DNA of 64,000 bases from Pseudonocardia petroleophila (GCF_014235185.1 NZ_CP060131.1:4781501-4845500); one strand, 5' to 3'. Positions 39,076 to 48,521 are shown, counted from the first letter of the stretch. Numbers and translations are program-made. The notes: a model not told the origin generated them from the sequence alone.

Positions 39076-40943
39076 GCACGGTCGTCGCAGGGGTGCTGCG
39101 CCTGGCGAACGAGGTGCACGGGCTGGCGAAGGCGGCCGGGCGGGAGGACCTGCGGGCCCCGCTGGCCGAGCAGGCCGCCCGCTGGAAGGACGGCACGACG
39201 ACGGTCGTGCTGGCCGGGGCGCAGAAGCGCGGCAAGAGCCGGCTGCTCAACTGCCTGGTCGGGCACCCCGACCTGCTCCCCGTCGACGCCGACATCGCCA
39301 CCCACACGCAGGTCGCGGTGACCCGCGGGCCCGAGCTGACGGTCACGGTGCTGCGCACCGACGGCAGCCGCACCGTCGTCGACCCGGCGGAGCTGCCCGC
39401 CTACGCCTCGGTGCTGGGCGACCCGGCCGTGCTGCGCGAGGTCACCGGACTGGAGGTGACGATCGACGAGCCGCTGCTCGACGGGCTGCGCCTCGTCGAC
39501 ACCCCCGGCGTCGACAGCCTCACCCTCGGCCACCGGCACGCCACGATGGGCGCCCTCGCCCGCGCCGACGCGCTGCTGTTCGCCGTGAGCGCCCAGGACC
39601 AGCCGATCCTGCGCCACGAGCTGGAGTTCCTCGCCGAGGCCGCCGACCGGATCCTGTCGGTCGCGTTCGTGCTGACCAAGGTCGAGGACTCGACGTCGTG
39701 GCGGGACCTGCTGGCCGAGAACCGGGCGCGCCTGGCCCGGTTCTGCGGCCCGGACGGCCCTGGCGTCGACCCGGAGGTCGCGCGGCGGCTGCTGGAGGCG
39801 CCGTGGCTGCCGGTCAGCGCGAAGCTGGGCGAGGCGGCGCTGACGCTGCAGGCCGCGGGGCACACCGAGCGCGCCGCGGCCCGGCTGGAGCGCAGCGGGC
39901 TGCCCGGGCTGCGGCGGCACGTGGAGCGCTGCGGCGAGCGCCGGGAGCTCGTGCGGGCGGGCGGGGTGCTCGGGCTCGTCGTGTCCGGGATCCGGGCGCT
40001 GTCCGAGCCGGAGGAGGACCGCGCCGCCGGTGACGCCGACGACGAGCTGGCGCAGCGGCAGGCCGTCGTCGACGAGGAGATCGCCGCGCTCACCGCCCTG
40101 AAGCGGGAGCGGCGGCGGCGCAGCATCGACCACCAGCTCATCGGGCGCCGCGTCGTCAACCGGGCCCGGGCCCGCCTGGAGGCCTACCGGCGCACCTACG
40201 AGCGCGAGCTGGTCGAGCTGACCAAGCCCGCCGACGTCAGCCGGTACGCCGCGACGCTGCCGGAGAGCATCGAGCGGACCCTCGGCGCGGCGTGGCAGGA
40301 GATCTCCGCCGACACCGAGCGGACCGTCGCCGAGGCGCTGCCGCGCTACCTCGCCGAGATGGGCGTCGACCCCTCCGAGCTCGACCGCGTCGTCATGGAG
40401 GCGCCGGTCCGCGCGCCCGGTGAGCTGAACGCGGAGGGCCCGGGCGGGAAGTTCGACGTCATCGGGGAGGGGGTGCCCGCGCTGATGATGGCCAGCAGCG
40501 TCGGCTTCCTGTCCTCGCACGCGTTCGTCGGGCTCGCGTTCGGGCTCTCGTTCCTCGCTCCCGTCGCCATCGGCGGCCTGCTGGCCGGCACCCTGCTCGC
40601 CCACCGCCGCCGCCTCGCCGAGGCCACCCGCAACCGCACCGCGCTGACCAAGGCCCTCGGCGACGCGTTCTTGGTGGCGACCAACGAGATGTCGGTCGCC
40701 GTCGAGCAGGCGGTCGCGGCGTGGCGCGGGGGAGCGGAGCAGGCCGTCGACGCCGCGTTCGCCGTCCGTCAGCAGGAGCTCGACGCCCGCCGCCGCGAGC
40801 TGGCCGGTCTCGCCGCCCAGGACGCCGCGGCCCGCAAGCGCGCCGCCGCGGCGGCCCAGAGCCGCCTGGACACCCTCACCGAGGCCGACCGGCGGGCCCG
40901 CGAGCTGTCGGCGGAGCTGGCGAAGGAGCTGGCCGTCAGCTGA
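39072..40943 (+). CDS. Dynamin-like GTPase (second of pair) with membrane hairpin
   Basis: A 623-residue GTPase. G1 is VLAGAQKRGKSRLLN (Lys55), G3 is LVDTPGVDSLT, and G4 is FVLTKVED. Two hydrophobic segments at about 467-510 (MMASSVGFLSSHAFVG and later FLAPVAIGGLLAGTLLA) form a hairpin like the membrane paddle of bacterial dynamins. Long charged coiled-coil segments (about 325-370 and 560-620, ARKRAAAAAQSRLDTLTEA) flank it. GGAGG is six bases before the ATG, which overlaps the first GTPase stop. Its last eight bases overlap the end of the convergent Hsp70-like gene. Confidence 0.88.
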   Translation: MSTVVAGVLRLANEVHGLAKAAGREDLRAPLAEQAARWKDGTTTVVLAGAQKRGKSRLLNCLVGHPDLLPVDADIATHTQVAVTRGPELTVTVLRTDGSRTVVDPAELPAYASVLGDPAVLREVTGLEVTIDEPLLDGLRLVDTPGVDSLTLGHRHATMGALARADALLFAVSAQDQPILRHELEFLAEAADRILSVAFVLTKVEDSTSWRDLLAENRARLARFCGPDGPGVDPEVARRLLEAPWLPVSAKLGEAALTLQAAGHTERAAARLERSGLPGLRRHVERCGERRELVRAGGVLGLVVSGIRALSEPEEDRAAGDADDELAQRQAVVDEEIAALTALKRERRRRSIDHQLIGRRVVNRARARLEAYRRTYERELVELTKPADVSRYAATLPESIERTLGAAWQEISADTERTVAEALPRYLAEMGVDPSELDRVVMEAPVRAPGELNAEGPGGKFDVIGEGVPALMMASSVGFLSSHAFVGLAFGLSFLAPVAIGGLLAGTLLAHRRRLAEATRNRTALTKALGDAFLVATNEMSVAVEQAVAAWRGGAEQAVDAAFAVRQQELDARRRELAGLAAQDAAARKRAAAAAQSRLDTLTEADRRARELSAELAKELAVS

Positions 40944-43278
40944 GCCGGACCAGCCGGCCGGGGTCGGAGCAGGAGTCGCCGGGGGGCGCGGCCGGGACGT
41001 GGCGGGCGAGCAGGACCCCGGACGCCCGGCCGACCGGCTCGAGCCAGCCGCGGGCGGCGGTGAGCACGCGCAGGCCGGTGGGACCGGCCGAGACGAGCTG
41101 GGAGCCGCCCGTGCCGTCGCCCGCGCCGACCAGCAGCGACTCGCCGTCGGCGCGGACCCGCGGTGCCTCGTCGGGGCGGGCGGCCGCGGGGGAGCCGAGC
41201 AGCGCGGGCAACCGGCCGAGCTCGCGCAGCCCGCCGTCGTGCAGGGCGTGCACGGCCAGCGCCCGCCCCGGGGCGAGCCGGTCCACGGCCAGTCCGTAGG
41301 CCTGCCGGCCCGCCACGGCCCACCGGACGTCGCCGCCGGGCGGGCGGGGGAGCACCGGCCGCCGGCCGGTGCCGCGCGGGTCGGCCCGGTGCTCCAGGCC
41401 GGCCGCCCCCGCCACCAGCCAGCGTCCGCCCGAGGCGAGCACCTGGCGCACGCCGGTCTCGTCGGCCACCGGGGTGATCTCCCCGGCCGGTCCGACCAGG
41501 CACAGCGTCTGGCGGCCGGCGCGCCCGAGCACCACGGCCAGCGAGCGGCCGTCGCCGAGCAGGGCGGGCAGGGTGCTGCCGGCGCGGGCGGTGGGGTCGA
41601 GCATCCGACGGGTGCCGTCGACGTAGGAGTAGACGGCGGGCCCGAGCGGCAGCACCGGCCCCGCGGTGCCGGGGCGCAGCGGGACGACCTGCACCGCGAG
41701 CGTGCCGGACTCCTCCAGCGGCCCGGTCATCCGCGTGTCCGGCGACCGCAGCACCACCCACGCGATGCCGCCCGCGGCCACCAGGAACGGCCGGTAGGGC
41801 GTGGGCAGCTTCGTCGAGGTGCCCACGGAGAGGTCGGCCCCGAGCGTGTGGCAGTGCAGGTCGCCCGCGCGGCGCTCGGCCACCACGATGCCGCCCTCGG
41901 CCACGGCCCAGCCGACGAGCCGCCCGAACCGGATCTTGCGGTCGGCCTGCCCGGTGACCGGGTCGATGCGGGCGATCCGGTGCCGCCCGGCCGTGCCGTC
42001 GGGCGCCGACCACACGTACAGGCGCCCGCCGACGACCCGGGCGTCGAGCACCTCCTCGGCCAGCGGGACCAGCTCCTCGCGCCGGGGCAGGTGCCCGATC
42101 CGCGTCGGGGGAGCGGGCGGGAGGCCGGGTGACGTCGTGGCGGCGGGGGGTGCGGTGGGTTCGGGGCCGGGCGCGGCCGGCGGCACGGGGGCGGGCTGGT
42201 CCGCCGGGATCGCGGGTCGCCCGCCCGCGAGGACCGCCGCCCCCAGCGCGACGGCGCCCTTCGGATCGGCCGACGTGCGGACCCGCGCGCCGTACCGCTC
42301 GCGCAGCACCCGCTCCACCAGCGGGGTGCGGGCGGCGCCGCCGGTGAGCAGGACGACGTCGACCTCGGTGCCCGCGACGGTCTCGGCGAGCAGCCGGGCG
42401 CTGCGGCGCACGTCGTCGCCGATCAGGTCGTCGAGCTCGGCGCGGGTGATGTGCACGTCCGCGTCGGCCCCGGCCACGTACTGGCTCGCCGTCTCGAACG
42501 TCGACAGCGCCTCCTTGGCCAGCCGGGCCTCGGTGAGCAGGTCGGCCTCGGCGGCGAGCCGGGCCGGGTCGGTCGTCAGCTCCTCCCACCACTGCGGGGC
42601 CGCGTGCTTGAGCTGCTCCCCGAAGTGCCGGAACACGAGCTGGTCGAACACCTCGCCGCCGAGGTCGGGGTCGCCCCCGGGGCGCCCGACGACGCGGAAC
42701 CCGCCGCCGTCCGGGGCGAGGACGGTCGCGTCGAACGTGACACCGCCCAGGTCGTACACGGCGACGGTGCCCGTGGCCCGGTGCTGCACCGCGGCGGCGA
42801 CGGGCTCGGCGACCAGCTCGACCTCGACGCGCGGCAGGACGCGCGCGGCGACCTCCCGCAGCTCCGCGAGCCGGTCCGCGGACCAGCCGACGGGGTGGGT
42901 GAGGACCAGGCGGGACGGGTCGGCGTCGTCGTGGCGGCGGCGGCCCTCCTGCACGAACAGCCCCAGCAGCGCGGCGAGGGCGTCGACCGCGCTGACCGGC
43001 TTCCCGCCGAGCAGCATCGGTGCCCGCCCGACGTAGCGGCGCGGGTTGCGCTCGGCCCGGTCCGGCAGCCGGCCGACGGCGCGCTGCGCGTAGCTGCCGG
43101 CGACGAGCCGGGCGTCCTCGGTGAGCAGGACGGTGGTCGGGACCCGCGGCTCGCCGCCGACCTCCAGCAGCTCCACCGCGCCGTCGACGGCGATCGCGCC
43201 CGCGGCGAAGCTCGTGCCCAGGTCGACGCCCAGCGCCCAGGCTCCCGCCCCCTCGGCCACCGTCGTCGCGTCCCTCAT
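40936..43278 (-). CDS. Hsp70-type ATPase fused to a beta-propeller-like domain
   Basis: A 780-residue protein. Residues 15-352 are an Hsp70/actin-fold ATPase: phosphate-1 LGVDLGTSFAAGAIA, phosphate-2 YDLGGVTFDATVL (176-183; the usual third Gly is Val), and adenosine motif LLTGGAARTPLVE. A Pro-rich linker (359-392) replaces the substrate-binding domain. Residues about 400-780 show repeated strands such as VVGGRLYVWSAPDG, LVGWAVAEGGIVVAERR and DVRWAVAGRQAYGLAVDR, as in a beta-propeller. It cannot be a classical DnaK. GGAGGG precedes the ATG. It lies 19 bases after the exonuclease gene and converges with the dynamin pair. Confidence 0.88.
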   Translation of the reverse strand: MRDATTVAEGAGAWALGVDLGTSFAAGAIAVDGAVELLEVGGEPRVPTTVLLTEDARLVAGSYAQRAVGRLPDRAERNPRRYVGRAPMLLGGKPVSAVDALAALLGLFVQEGRRRHDDADPSRLVLTHPVGWSADRLAELREVAARVLPRVEVELVAEPVAAAVQHRATGTVAVYDLGGVTFDATVLAPDGGGFRVVGRPGGDPDLGGEVFDQLVFRHFGEQLKHAAPQWWEELTTDPARLAAEADLLTEARLAKEALSTFETASQYVAGADADVHITRAELDDLIGDDVRRSARLLAETVAGTEVDVVLLTGGAARTPLVERVLRERYGARVRTSADPKGAVALGAAVLAGGRPAIPADQPAPVPPAAPGPEPTAPPAATTSPGLPPAPPTRIGHLPRREELVPLAEEVLDARVVGGRLYVWSAPDGTAGRHRIARIDPVTGQADRKIRFGRLVGWAVAEGGIVVAERRAGDLHCHTLGADLSVGTSTKLPTPYRPFLVAAGGIAWVVLRSPDTRMTGPLEESGTLAVQVVPLRPGTAGPVLPLGPAVYSYVDGTRRMLDPTARAGSTLPALLGDGRSLAVVLGRAGRQTLCLVGPAGEITPVADETGVRQVLASGGRWLVAGAAGLEHRADPRGTGRRPVLPRPPGGDVRWAVAGRQAYGLAVDRLAPGRALAVHALHDGGLRELGRLPALLGSPAAARPDEAPRVRADGESLLVGAGDGTGGSQLVSAGPTGLRVLTAARGWLEPVGRASGVLLARHVPAAPPGDSCSDPGRLVRLS

Positions 43279-43297
43279 CCGTTCCCTCCGGGGCGGG

Positions 43298-44272
43298 TCA
43301 GCGGGCGAGCGCGGCGCGCAGCCGCTCGACCGAGCTGCCGATGCCCCAGCGCTGCGCCAGCGCGTCGAGGCGCTCGGGGTCGACGGGTTCGGTGGGCAGG
43401 GCGTCGGGGCGGTCGAGGTGCACGTCGGCGTCGACGGCCACGCGCACGACCGGCTCGACGACCGCGAGGTAGGGCGCCGCCGCGACCAGCTTCGTGCGGA
43501 CCGTCGCGCTGATCCGGGCGTCGCTGCGGTCCTCGATCGCGGCCCGCAGCTCGGCCCACGACTCGAAGCGCCCGACCAGCGTGGCCGCGGTCTTCGCCCC
43601 GACCCCCGGCACGCCGGGGAGACCGTCGGAGGGGTCGCCGCGCAGCATCGCCATCTCCGCGTACGCCTCGCCCGCGCGCCCGATCGGCACCCCGTACTTC
43701 TCCGCGACCTCGGCGGGACCCAGCAGCTCGGCCTTGGCCAGCCCGCGTCCGACGTAGAGCAGCCGCACGGCCGGGTCGCCGTCGCCGACGATCTGCATGA
43801 GGTCGCGGTCGCCGCTGACGGCCAGCACGTGGTCGGTCCGCTCGGTGGCCGCGAGCGTGCCGATGACGTCGTCGGCCTCGAAGCCCTCCGCGCCGCCGGT
43901 GGCGATGCCGGCCGCGGCCAGCACCTCGAGGATCACCGGGACCTGCGGGGCGAGGGTGTCGGGCACCTCCTCCGGGACGCCGGCGGGGGCGGTGTCGGGC
44001 TCGCCCGGCACGCGGTGCGCCTTGTAGGTGGGCAGCGCGTCCACCCGGAACGCGGGACGCCAGTCCAGGTCGAGGCAGGCCACCAGCCGCGTGGGGCGGT
44101 GCTCGGTGACCAGCCGCGACACCATGTCGGTGAACCCGCGCACCGCGTTGACCGGGGTGCCGTCGGGGGCCGTCATCGACTCGGGCACGCCGTAGTAGGC
44201 CCGGAAGTACAGGCTCGCGGCGTCGAGCAGCATCAGTGACGGGACGCGGTTCGCTCCCAGGGGCTCGCTCAT
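43298..44272 (-). CDS. 5'-3' exonuclease (PolA N-domain/FEN-like)
   Basis: A 324-residue stand-alone 5'-3' exonuclease. [20 protein letters not shown] and [22 protein letters not shown] form the N-terminal part. Metal-binding acids are in [15 protein letters not shown] and [33 protein letters not shown] is the helix-hairpin-helix that binds DNA. It would remove RNA primers or flaps. It corresponds in place to Rv2090 (from memory). The ATG at 44272 is the best start, though no ribosome site is clear. It is divergent from the peptidase gene by 30 bases. Confidence 0.93.
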   Translation of the reverse strand: MSEPLGANRVPSLMLLDAASLYFRAYYGVPESMTAPDGTPVNAVRGFTDMVSRLVTEHRPTRLVACLDLDWRPAFRVDALPTYKAHRVPGEPDTAPAGVPEEVPDTLAPQVPVILEVLAAAGIATGGAEGFEADDVIGTLAATERTDHVLAVSGDRDLMQIVGDGDPAVRLLYVGRGLAKAELLGPAEVAEKYGVPIGRAGEAYAEMAMLRGDPSDGLPGVPGVGAKTAATLVGRFESWAELRAAIEDRSDARISATVRTKLVAAAPYLAVVEPVVRVAVDADVHLDRPDALPTEPVDPERLDALAQRWGIGSSVERLRAALAR

Positions 44273-44302
44273 GGGTGCAGCTTGCCGGATACCCTGCCGG
44301 TC

Positions 44303-45424
44303 ATGACAACGGCCGCGTTCGCCGACCGCATCCGCCGCGCCGGGCTCGTCGCCGCCGACCACGGTGCCGACGTCCTGCTCATCACCCCGGGCACCGATCT
44401 GCGGTACCTGCTGGGCATGACCGGGGAGACCCACGAGCGGCTCACCTGCCTGGTGCTGCCCGCCGAGGGGCACCTCGCGCCGCCCGCGCTGGTGGTGCCC
44501 CGCCTGGAGGCCCCGGGCCTCACCGGGCTGGGCCTCGACGAGCTCGGCGTCGAGATCGTCACCTGGACCGACGCCGAGGACCCGTACCTGCTGGTCAGCG
44601 ACCTGGCCGGCGGTCCGACCCGGATCGCCGTGGCCGACGAGATGCCGGCGCGGCACGTGTTCGGGCTGCGCGACGTGTTCCCGGAGGTCGGGCAGGTCCT
44701 CGCCGGGCCGGTGATCCGCGAGCTGCGGATGCGCAAGGACGCCGTCGAGGTGGCCGAACTGCGCGCCGCCGGTGCCGCGATCGACCGCGTGCACGCCCGG
44801 ATGGCGGAGTTCCTGACGGTCGGGCGCACCGAGGCCGAGGTCGGCGAGCTGATCACGCGGGCCATCGTCGACGAGGGGCACACCGGTGCCGCGTTCGTCG
44901 TCGTCGGGTCCGGCCCGCACGGCGCCAGCCCGCACCACGACGTGTCCGACCGCGTCATCGCGCGCGGCGACGTCGTGGTGATCGACATCGGCGGCCCGCT
45001 GCCCAGCGGGTACAACTCCGACAGCACCCGCACCTACGCCGTCGGCGCCGAGCCCGCAGCCGACGTCCGCGAGGCCTACGCCGTGCTGCAGGCCGCACAG
45101 GAGGCGTCGGTCGCGTCGGTGCGGCCCGGCGTCACCGCGGAGTCCGTCGACGACGCCGCCCGCGAGCCGATCACCGCCGCGGGCCTGGGCAAGCACTTCG
45201 TGCACCGCACCGGCCACGGCATCGGCCTCGACGTGCACGAGGAGCCCTACATCGTCGGCGGCAACGCGCTGACCCTGGAGCCGGGGATGGCCTTCAGCGT
45301 GGAGCCGGGCGTGTACCTCGACGGCGAGTGGGGTGCCCGCATCGAGGACATCGTCGTGGTGACCGAGGACGGCTGCGAGCGCCTCAACACCCGCCCCCGC
45401 GACCTGGTGGTCCTGCCCGGCTGA
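44303..45424 (+). CDS. M24 family Xaa-Pro peptidase
   Basis: A 373-residue pita-bread metallopeptidase. N-terminal creatinase-like domain: [20 protein letters not shown]. The C-terminal catalytic domain supplies five metal ligands in [40 protein letters not shown] and ARIEDIVVV. It would cleave dipeptides or N-termini before proline, and corresponds to the PepE/PepQ gene next to the exonuclease in M. tuberculosis. TACCCT (44290-44295) ends seven bases before the ATG, implying a leaderless mRNA. Confidence 0.94.
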   Translation: MTTAAFADRIRRAGLVAADHGADVLLITPGTDLRYLLGMTGETHERLTCLVLPAEGHLAPPALVVPRLEAPGLTGLGLDELGVEIVTWTDAEDPYLLVSDLAGGPTRIAVADEMPARHVFGLRDVFPEVGQVLAGPVIRELRMRKDAVEVAELRAAGAAIDRVHARMAEFLTVGRTEAEVGELITRAIVDEGHTGAAFVVVGSGPHGASPHHDVSDRVIARGDVVVIDIGGPLPSGYNSDSTRTYAVGAEPAADVREAYAVLQAAQEASVASVRPGVTAESVDDAAREPITAAGLGKHFVHRTGHGIGLDVHEEPYIVGGNALTLEPGMAFSVEPGVYLDGEWGARIEDIVVVTEDGCERLNTRPRDLVVLPG

Positions 45425-45455
45425 CGGCGGCTCGCCGCCGCTCGTCCCCGCGCGC

Positions 45456-46499
45456 TCAGGCGGGCGACGGGGCGGCGGCGACGCCCGTCTCGGCCCGGAC
45501 CCGGCCGTCGGCCCCGGCGACGCAGGCCGCGGCGGGGGAGCCGGACCGCACGAACTCCCCGATGCAGCGGCCCATCTCCGCGTGGGCCGCGGCCGTCGGG
45601 TGGAACGACTCCTGGGCCAGGTGGTAGCCCGCGGCGTCGAGACCCCCGTAGACGAACGCCTCCGGGTCGACGGTGATCCGCCGCTGCCACTCCTCCGAGC
45701 GCGGGCTGCGGCTGCACGCCTCGAAGCCCTCCGTGGCCCGGGCCATGTCGACGAACCGCACGCCGGTGCGCTCGGCCACCCCGCGCAGGGCCTCCGACAG
45801 CGCCGGGAACACCACCGTGCGGCCCCAGCCCGCGTCGGCCCGGCTGTACGGGCACCCGCGGGCCCCCTGCAGCGGCACCATCGCCTCCGTGACGGGCGAG
45901 GCGTACGAGGCGAGCACGAGCACGTAGTCCTCGTCGGCGTACCCGGCCTGGCCCATCGCCGTCCGCACGTCGCGCACCACCGCCTCGACCCGCGGCGCCA
46001 CCGCGGCCATCCGGTCCGGGACGCCCGCGCCGAGCGACTCCCGGCACGGCGGGACGGTGGGGTCGAGGTACGCGCGGATGCAGGCGATGCCGGTGCCGGT
46101 GAGCTCGGGCTCGTCGTTCGCCCCGACCTGCACGACCACCGTGGTGACCCGGTACTCCCGCGCCACCTCCACGAGCCGCGCCGCCTGCGAGCCCTCCGTG
46201 TAGTGCGTGCCCGGCCCGAACCCGACGTCGGCCGCCTCCGCCCCGGAGCACGCGAGGTTCACCGACTCCTCGGCCAGGCCCGTGCGGTGCACGTAGGCGT
46301 GCGCGGAGCGGTGGCACCAGTCGCCGCCCTCGCCCCGGGTGCCGGCCACGTAGTCGCCCGCCCCCTCCCCGGACGCAGCGCTGTCGCCGAGCGCGACGAC
46401 GGCGGTGGGCCGCTGCGCCGCGCCCGCCGGGGGCGCGGCGAGCAGCGTGAGGAGCACCACGGCGAGCACCGGGAGCAGCAGGCGACGGGATCGGGTCAC
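45456..46499 (-). CDS. Secreted SGNH/GDSL hydrolase
   Basis: A 347-residue exported esterase or lipase. The signal peptide (about 1-28) is VTRSRR then a hydrophobic core ending PPAGAA. The SGNH blocks are [17 protein letters not shown] (Ser40), [21 protein letters not shown] and [13 protein letters not shown] with the catalytic His; the usual acid of DxxH is Ser here. Several cysteines suggest disulfides, as expected outside the membrane. GTG at 46499 follows TAGCGT by seven bases. It is divergent from the PspC gene across a region with two DnaA-box-like sites. Confidence 0.9.
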   Translation of the reverse strand: MTRSRRLLLPVLAVVLLTLLAAPPAGAAQRPTAVVALGDSAASGEGAGDYVAGTRGEGGDWCHRSAHAYVHRTGLAEESVNLACSGAEAADVGFGPGTHYTEGSQAARLVEVAREYRVTTVVVQVGANDEPELTGTGIACIRAYLDPTVPPCRESLGAGVPDRMAAVAPRVEAVVRDVRTAMGQAGYADEDYVLVLASYASPVTEAMVPLQGARGCPYSRADAGWGRTVVFPALSEALRGVAERTGVRFVDMARATEGFEACSRSPRSEEWQRRITVDPEAFVYGGLDAAGYHLAQESFHPTAAAHAEMGRCIGEFVRSGSPAAACVAGADGRVRAETGVAAAPSPA

Positions 46500-46553
46500 G
46501 GGCCCGACGCTAGGGTCCGCGAGCGCCCCCTGACCAGGGCGTCCGCCGATACC

Positions 46554-46609
46554 TGTGGACAACCCCCGTGCGGAGCAGCCGCGATCACGATCCGCGACGG
46601 TTGTCCACC
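46554..46609. promoter_or_regulatory. Pair of inverted DnaA-box-like sites
   Basis: TGTGGACAA (46554-46562) is a perfect DnaA box on the reverse strand, and TTGTCCACC (46601-46609) is a one-mismatch box on the forward strand. Together they form a perfect ten-base inverted repeat, GTGGACAACC / GGTTGTCCAC, with a 34-base spacer. The sites lie in the 240-base gap between the SGNH hydrolase and PspC genes. They may titrate DnaA or bind another regulator. Confidence 0.5.
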
Positions 46610-46739
46610 GGATCCGGCGACCGGGGTTGACACCCGGGAACCTCAGGGTGTCCTCCGGGCGTTCACCTGATGTCGACGGCCCGCATCCCGCGGATCGTGG
46701 AGCACGGCGACGAGACGCGTCGCACCGAGAGGAGCCTTC

Positions 46740-46928
46740 GTGGCATCGACCCTGACCCGCCCGCGCAACGGGAAGGTCATCGCCGGCGTGTGCGCCGGGA
46801 TCGCGGACCGGTTCGGGCTGAGCCCGTTCCTCGTCCGCCTGGCCTTCGTCCTGTCCTGCATCCTGCCGGGGCCGCAGTTCATCGCCTACATCGTGATGTG
46901 GGTGCTGATGCCCAAGCGCGGCGTGTGA
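46740..46928 (+). CDS. PspC domain protein
   Basis: A 62-residue membrane protein consisting only of a PspC domain: TRPRNGKVIAGVCAGIADRF, then GLSPFLVRLAFVLSC and a second hydrophobic segment ending YIVMWVLMPKR. PspC proteins sense membrane stress or act as membrane anchors. GAGGAG lies seven bases before the GTG. Its stop overlaps the following amidohydrolase GTG, which suggests co-translation, although the two functions have no obvious link. Confidence 0.92.
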   Translation: MASTLTRPRNGKVIAGVCAGIADRFGLSPFLVRLAFVLSCILPGPQFIAYIVMWVLMPKRGV

Positions 46929-48370
46929 CGCTGCTGCTCGGCGCCCGGGTCCTCGACCCGGGCGCCCCCGCCGGACCGGCCGCCGTCGAGATCGTCGACG
47001 GCACGATCACCCGGGTCGGACCGGCCGGCGCCGAGCGCGGCGACCACGTCGTCCACCTCGACGGCGCCGTGCTCACCCCCGCCTTCGTCGACGCCCACGT
47101 GCACGCCACCTCCACCGGTCTGCTCGTCGACGGCCTCGACCTCACCGGCTGCCCCTCCCCGCGGGCGCTGCTCGACGCCGTCCGCACCCGCGCGGCCGCC
47201 CGCCCGGGCGCGCTGGTCTGGGGCCACGGCTGGCAGGAGCAGGACTGGGACGGCCCGGTCCCCACCCGCGCCGAGCTCGACCGCGCCGCCGCGGGGGCCC
47301 CGGTCTACCTCAGCCGCATCGACGTCCACTCCGCGCTGGTCACCGGCGACCTCGCCGGCGGCGCCCCGGACGGCCCGGTCACCGCCGACGCGCACCACCG
47401 CGCCCGCCGCGCCGCGCTCGACGCCGTCGACGGCCCGGTCCGCGACGCCGCCCAGCGCGCGTTCCTCGCCGACGCAGCGGCCCACGGGATCGGCGTCGTC
47501 CACGAGTGCGCGGGCCCCGACATCTCCTCCCGCGCCGACCTGGCCGCCCTGCTGGCCGCCGACGGCCCGGACGTCGTCGGCTACTGGGGCGAGGCCGTCG
47601 CGACCGCCGACGATGCGCGCGACCTGCTCGCCGCCACCGGCGCGCACGGCCTGGCCGGTGACCTGTTCGTCGACGGCTCGATCGGCTCCCGCACCGCCGC
47701 GCTGTGCGCTCCCTACTCCGACGCCCCCGGCTGCACCGGGAACCGCTACCTCGACCTCGACGCCGTGGCCGCGCACCTCGCCGCGTGCACCGCGGCCGGG
47801 ATCCAGGCCGGCTTCCACGTCATCGGCGACGCCGCGGCGGCGCTGCTGGTCGATGCCCTGCGCCGGACCCCGCCGGGCCGGGTCCGCCACCGGGTCGAGC
47901 ACCTGGAGATGGTCGACGCCGCGCAGATCGCGGTGCTGGCCGGGCACGGCGTCGTCGCGAGCGTCCAGCCGCTGTTCGACGCCTGCTGGGGCGGCGAGGA
48001 CGGCATGTACGCCGAGCGCCTCGGCCCGCGGGCCCGCGCGATGAACCCGTTCGCGGCCCTGCACGCCGCCGGGGTGGAGCTGGCGCTGGGCTCCGACAGC
48101 CCCGTCACGCCGGTCGGGCCGTGGGAGGCCGTCCGCGCGGCCGTCGCCCACCGCACCCCGGGCTCCGGCCTCACGACGGCGCAGGCCCTGGCCGCGCACA
48201 CCGTCGGCGGGCACCGCGCGGCCGGCGACACCGACCCGCTGGCCGGCCGGATCGTCCCCGGTGCCCCCGCGTCCTACGCCCTGTGGGACGGCGCCGTCGG
48301 CGACGGGCGGGTCGGCACCTGCCTGCGCACCGTGCAGCGCGGCCGGGTGCTGCACGACACCCTGCGGTGA
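46925..48370 (+). CDS. YtcJ-like amidohydrolase family protein
   Basis: A 481-residue metal-dependent hydrolase with a TIM-barrel core. The HxH metal motif is FVDAHVHAT; FHVIGDAAA and RHRVEHLEM supply the further histidines; ALGSDSPVTP supplies the catalytic Asp. A small beta-sandwich is formed by both ends (LLLGARVLDPGAP and ASYALWDG). These enzymes hydrolyse amides or cyclic amides; this substrate is unknown. It overlaps the PspC gene by four bases (GTGA). Confidence 0.9.
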   Translation: MTLLLGARVLDPGAPAGPAAVEIVDGTITRVGPAGAERGDHVVHLDGAVLTPAFVDAHVHATSTGLLVDGLDLTGCPSPRALLDAVRTRAAARPGALVWGHGWQEQDWDGPVPTRAELDRAAAGAPVYLSRIDVHSALVTGDLAGGAPDGPVTADAHHRARRAALDAVDGPVRDAAQRAFLADAAAHGIGVVHECAGPDISSRADLAALLAADGPDVVGYWGEAVATADDARDLLAATGAHGLAGDLFVDGSIGSRTAALCAPYSDAPGCTGNRYLDLDAVAAHLAACTAAGIQAGFHVIGDAAAALLVDALRRTPPGRVRHRVEHLEMVDAAQIAVLAGHGVVASVQPLFDACWGGEDGMYAERLGPRARAMNPFAALHAAGVELALGSDSPVTPVGPWEAVRAAVAHRTPGSGLTTAQALAAHTVGGHRAAGDTDPLAGRIVPGAPASYALWDGAVGDGRVGTCLRTVQRGRVLHDTLR

Positions 48371-48401
48371 CGGCCGGCACGGCCTGTGCCATAGTTCCCG
48401 C

Positions 48402-48464
48402 GTGATCGACCGGACCGGGCCCGCGCTGCGTGGGTGCTGTCCGGGGCGCTGTCGCTGTAGCTGA
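48402..48464 (+). CDS. Cysteine-rich leader peptide (leaderless, 20 codons)
   Basis: A GTG-started ORF of 20 codons ending in RGCCPGRCRCS, with four Cys among the last nine codons. CATAGT (48390-48395) ends six bases before the GTG, as expected for a leaderless mRNA. It precedes the PIG-L gene by 57 bases, a gap holding a hairpin (48486-48500). Polycysteine leaderless ORFs act as cysteine-responsive attenuators in mycobacteria. Ribosome stalling at the Cys codons would govern the downstream gene here. Alternatively the ORF is chance. Confidence 0.6.
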   Translation: MIDRTGPALRGCCPGRCRCS

Positions 48465-48485
48465 CGCCCCCGGCCCCGTCCGCCT

Positions 48486-48500
48486 GCCGCATCCTGCGGC
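48486..48500 (+). promoter_or_regulatory. Hairpin between the Cys-rich leader and the PIG-L gene
   Basis: GCCGCA-TCC-TGCGGC, a perfect six-base-pair stem 21 bases after the leader stop and 21 bases before the PIG-L ATG. No obvious Shine-Dalgarno precedes that ATG. The hairpin may take part in attenuation. Confidence 0.4.
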
Positions 48501-48521
48501 CCGCACGTCTGCGATCACCCC

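Noticed and set aside
40936-43278. A second DnaK chaperone
   Set aside because: The peptide-binding domain and C-terminal lid are absent and replaced by a Pro-rich linker and a beta-propeller-like domain.
44273-44302. Clear promoter for the 5'-3' exonuclease gene
   Set aside because: The 30-base divergent gap holds a good -10 for the peptidase gene only; nothing convincing faces the exonuclease gene.
46554-46609. Replication origin
   Set aside because: Only two DnaA-box-like sites occur, with no AT-rich unwinding element and no dnaA, dnaN or gyrase genes nearby.
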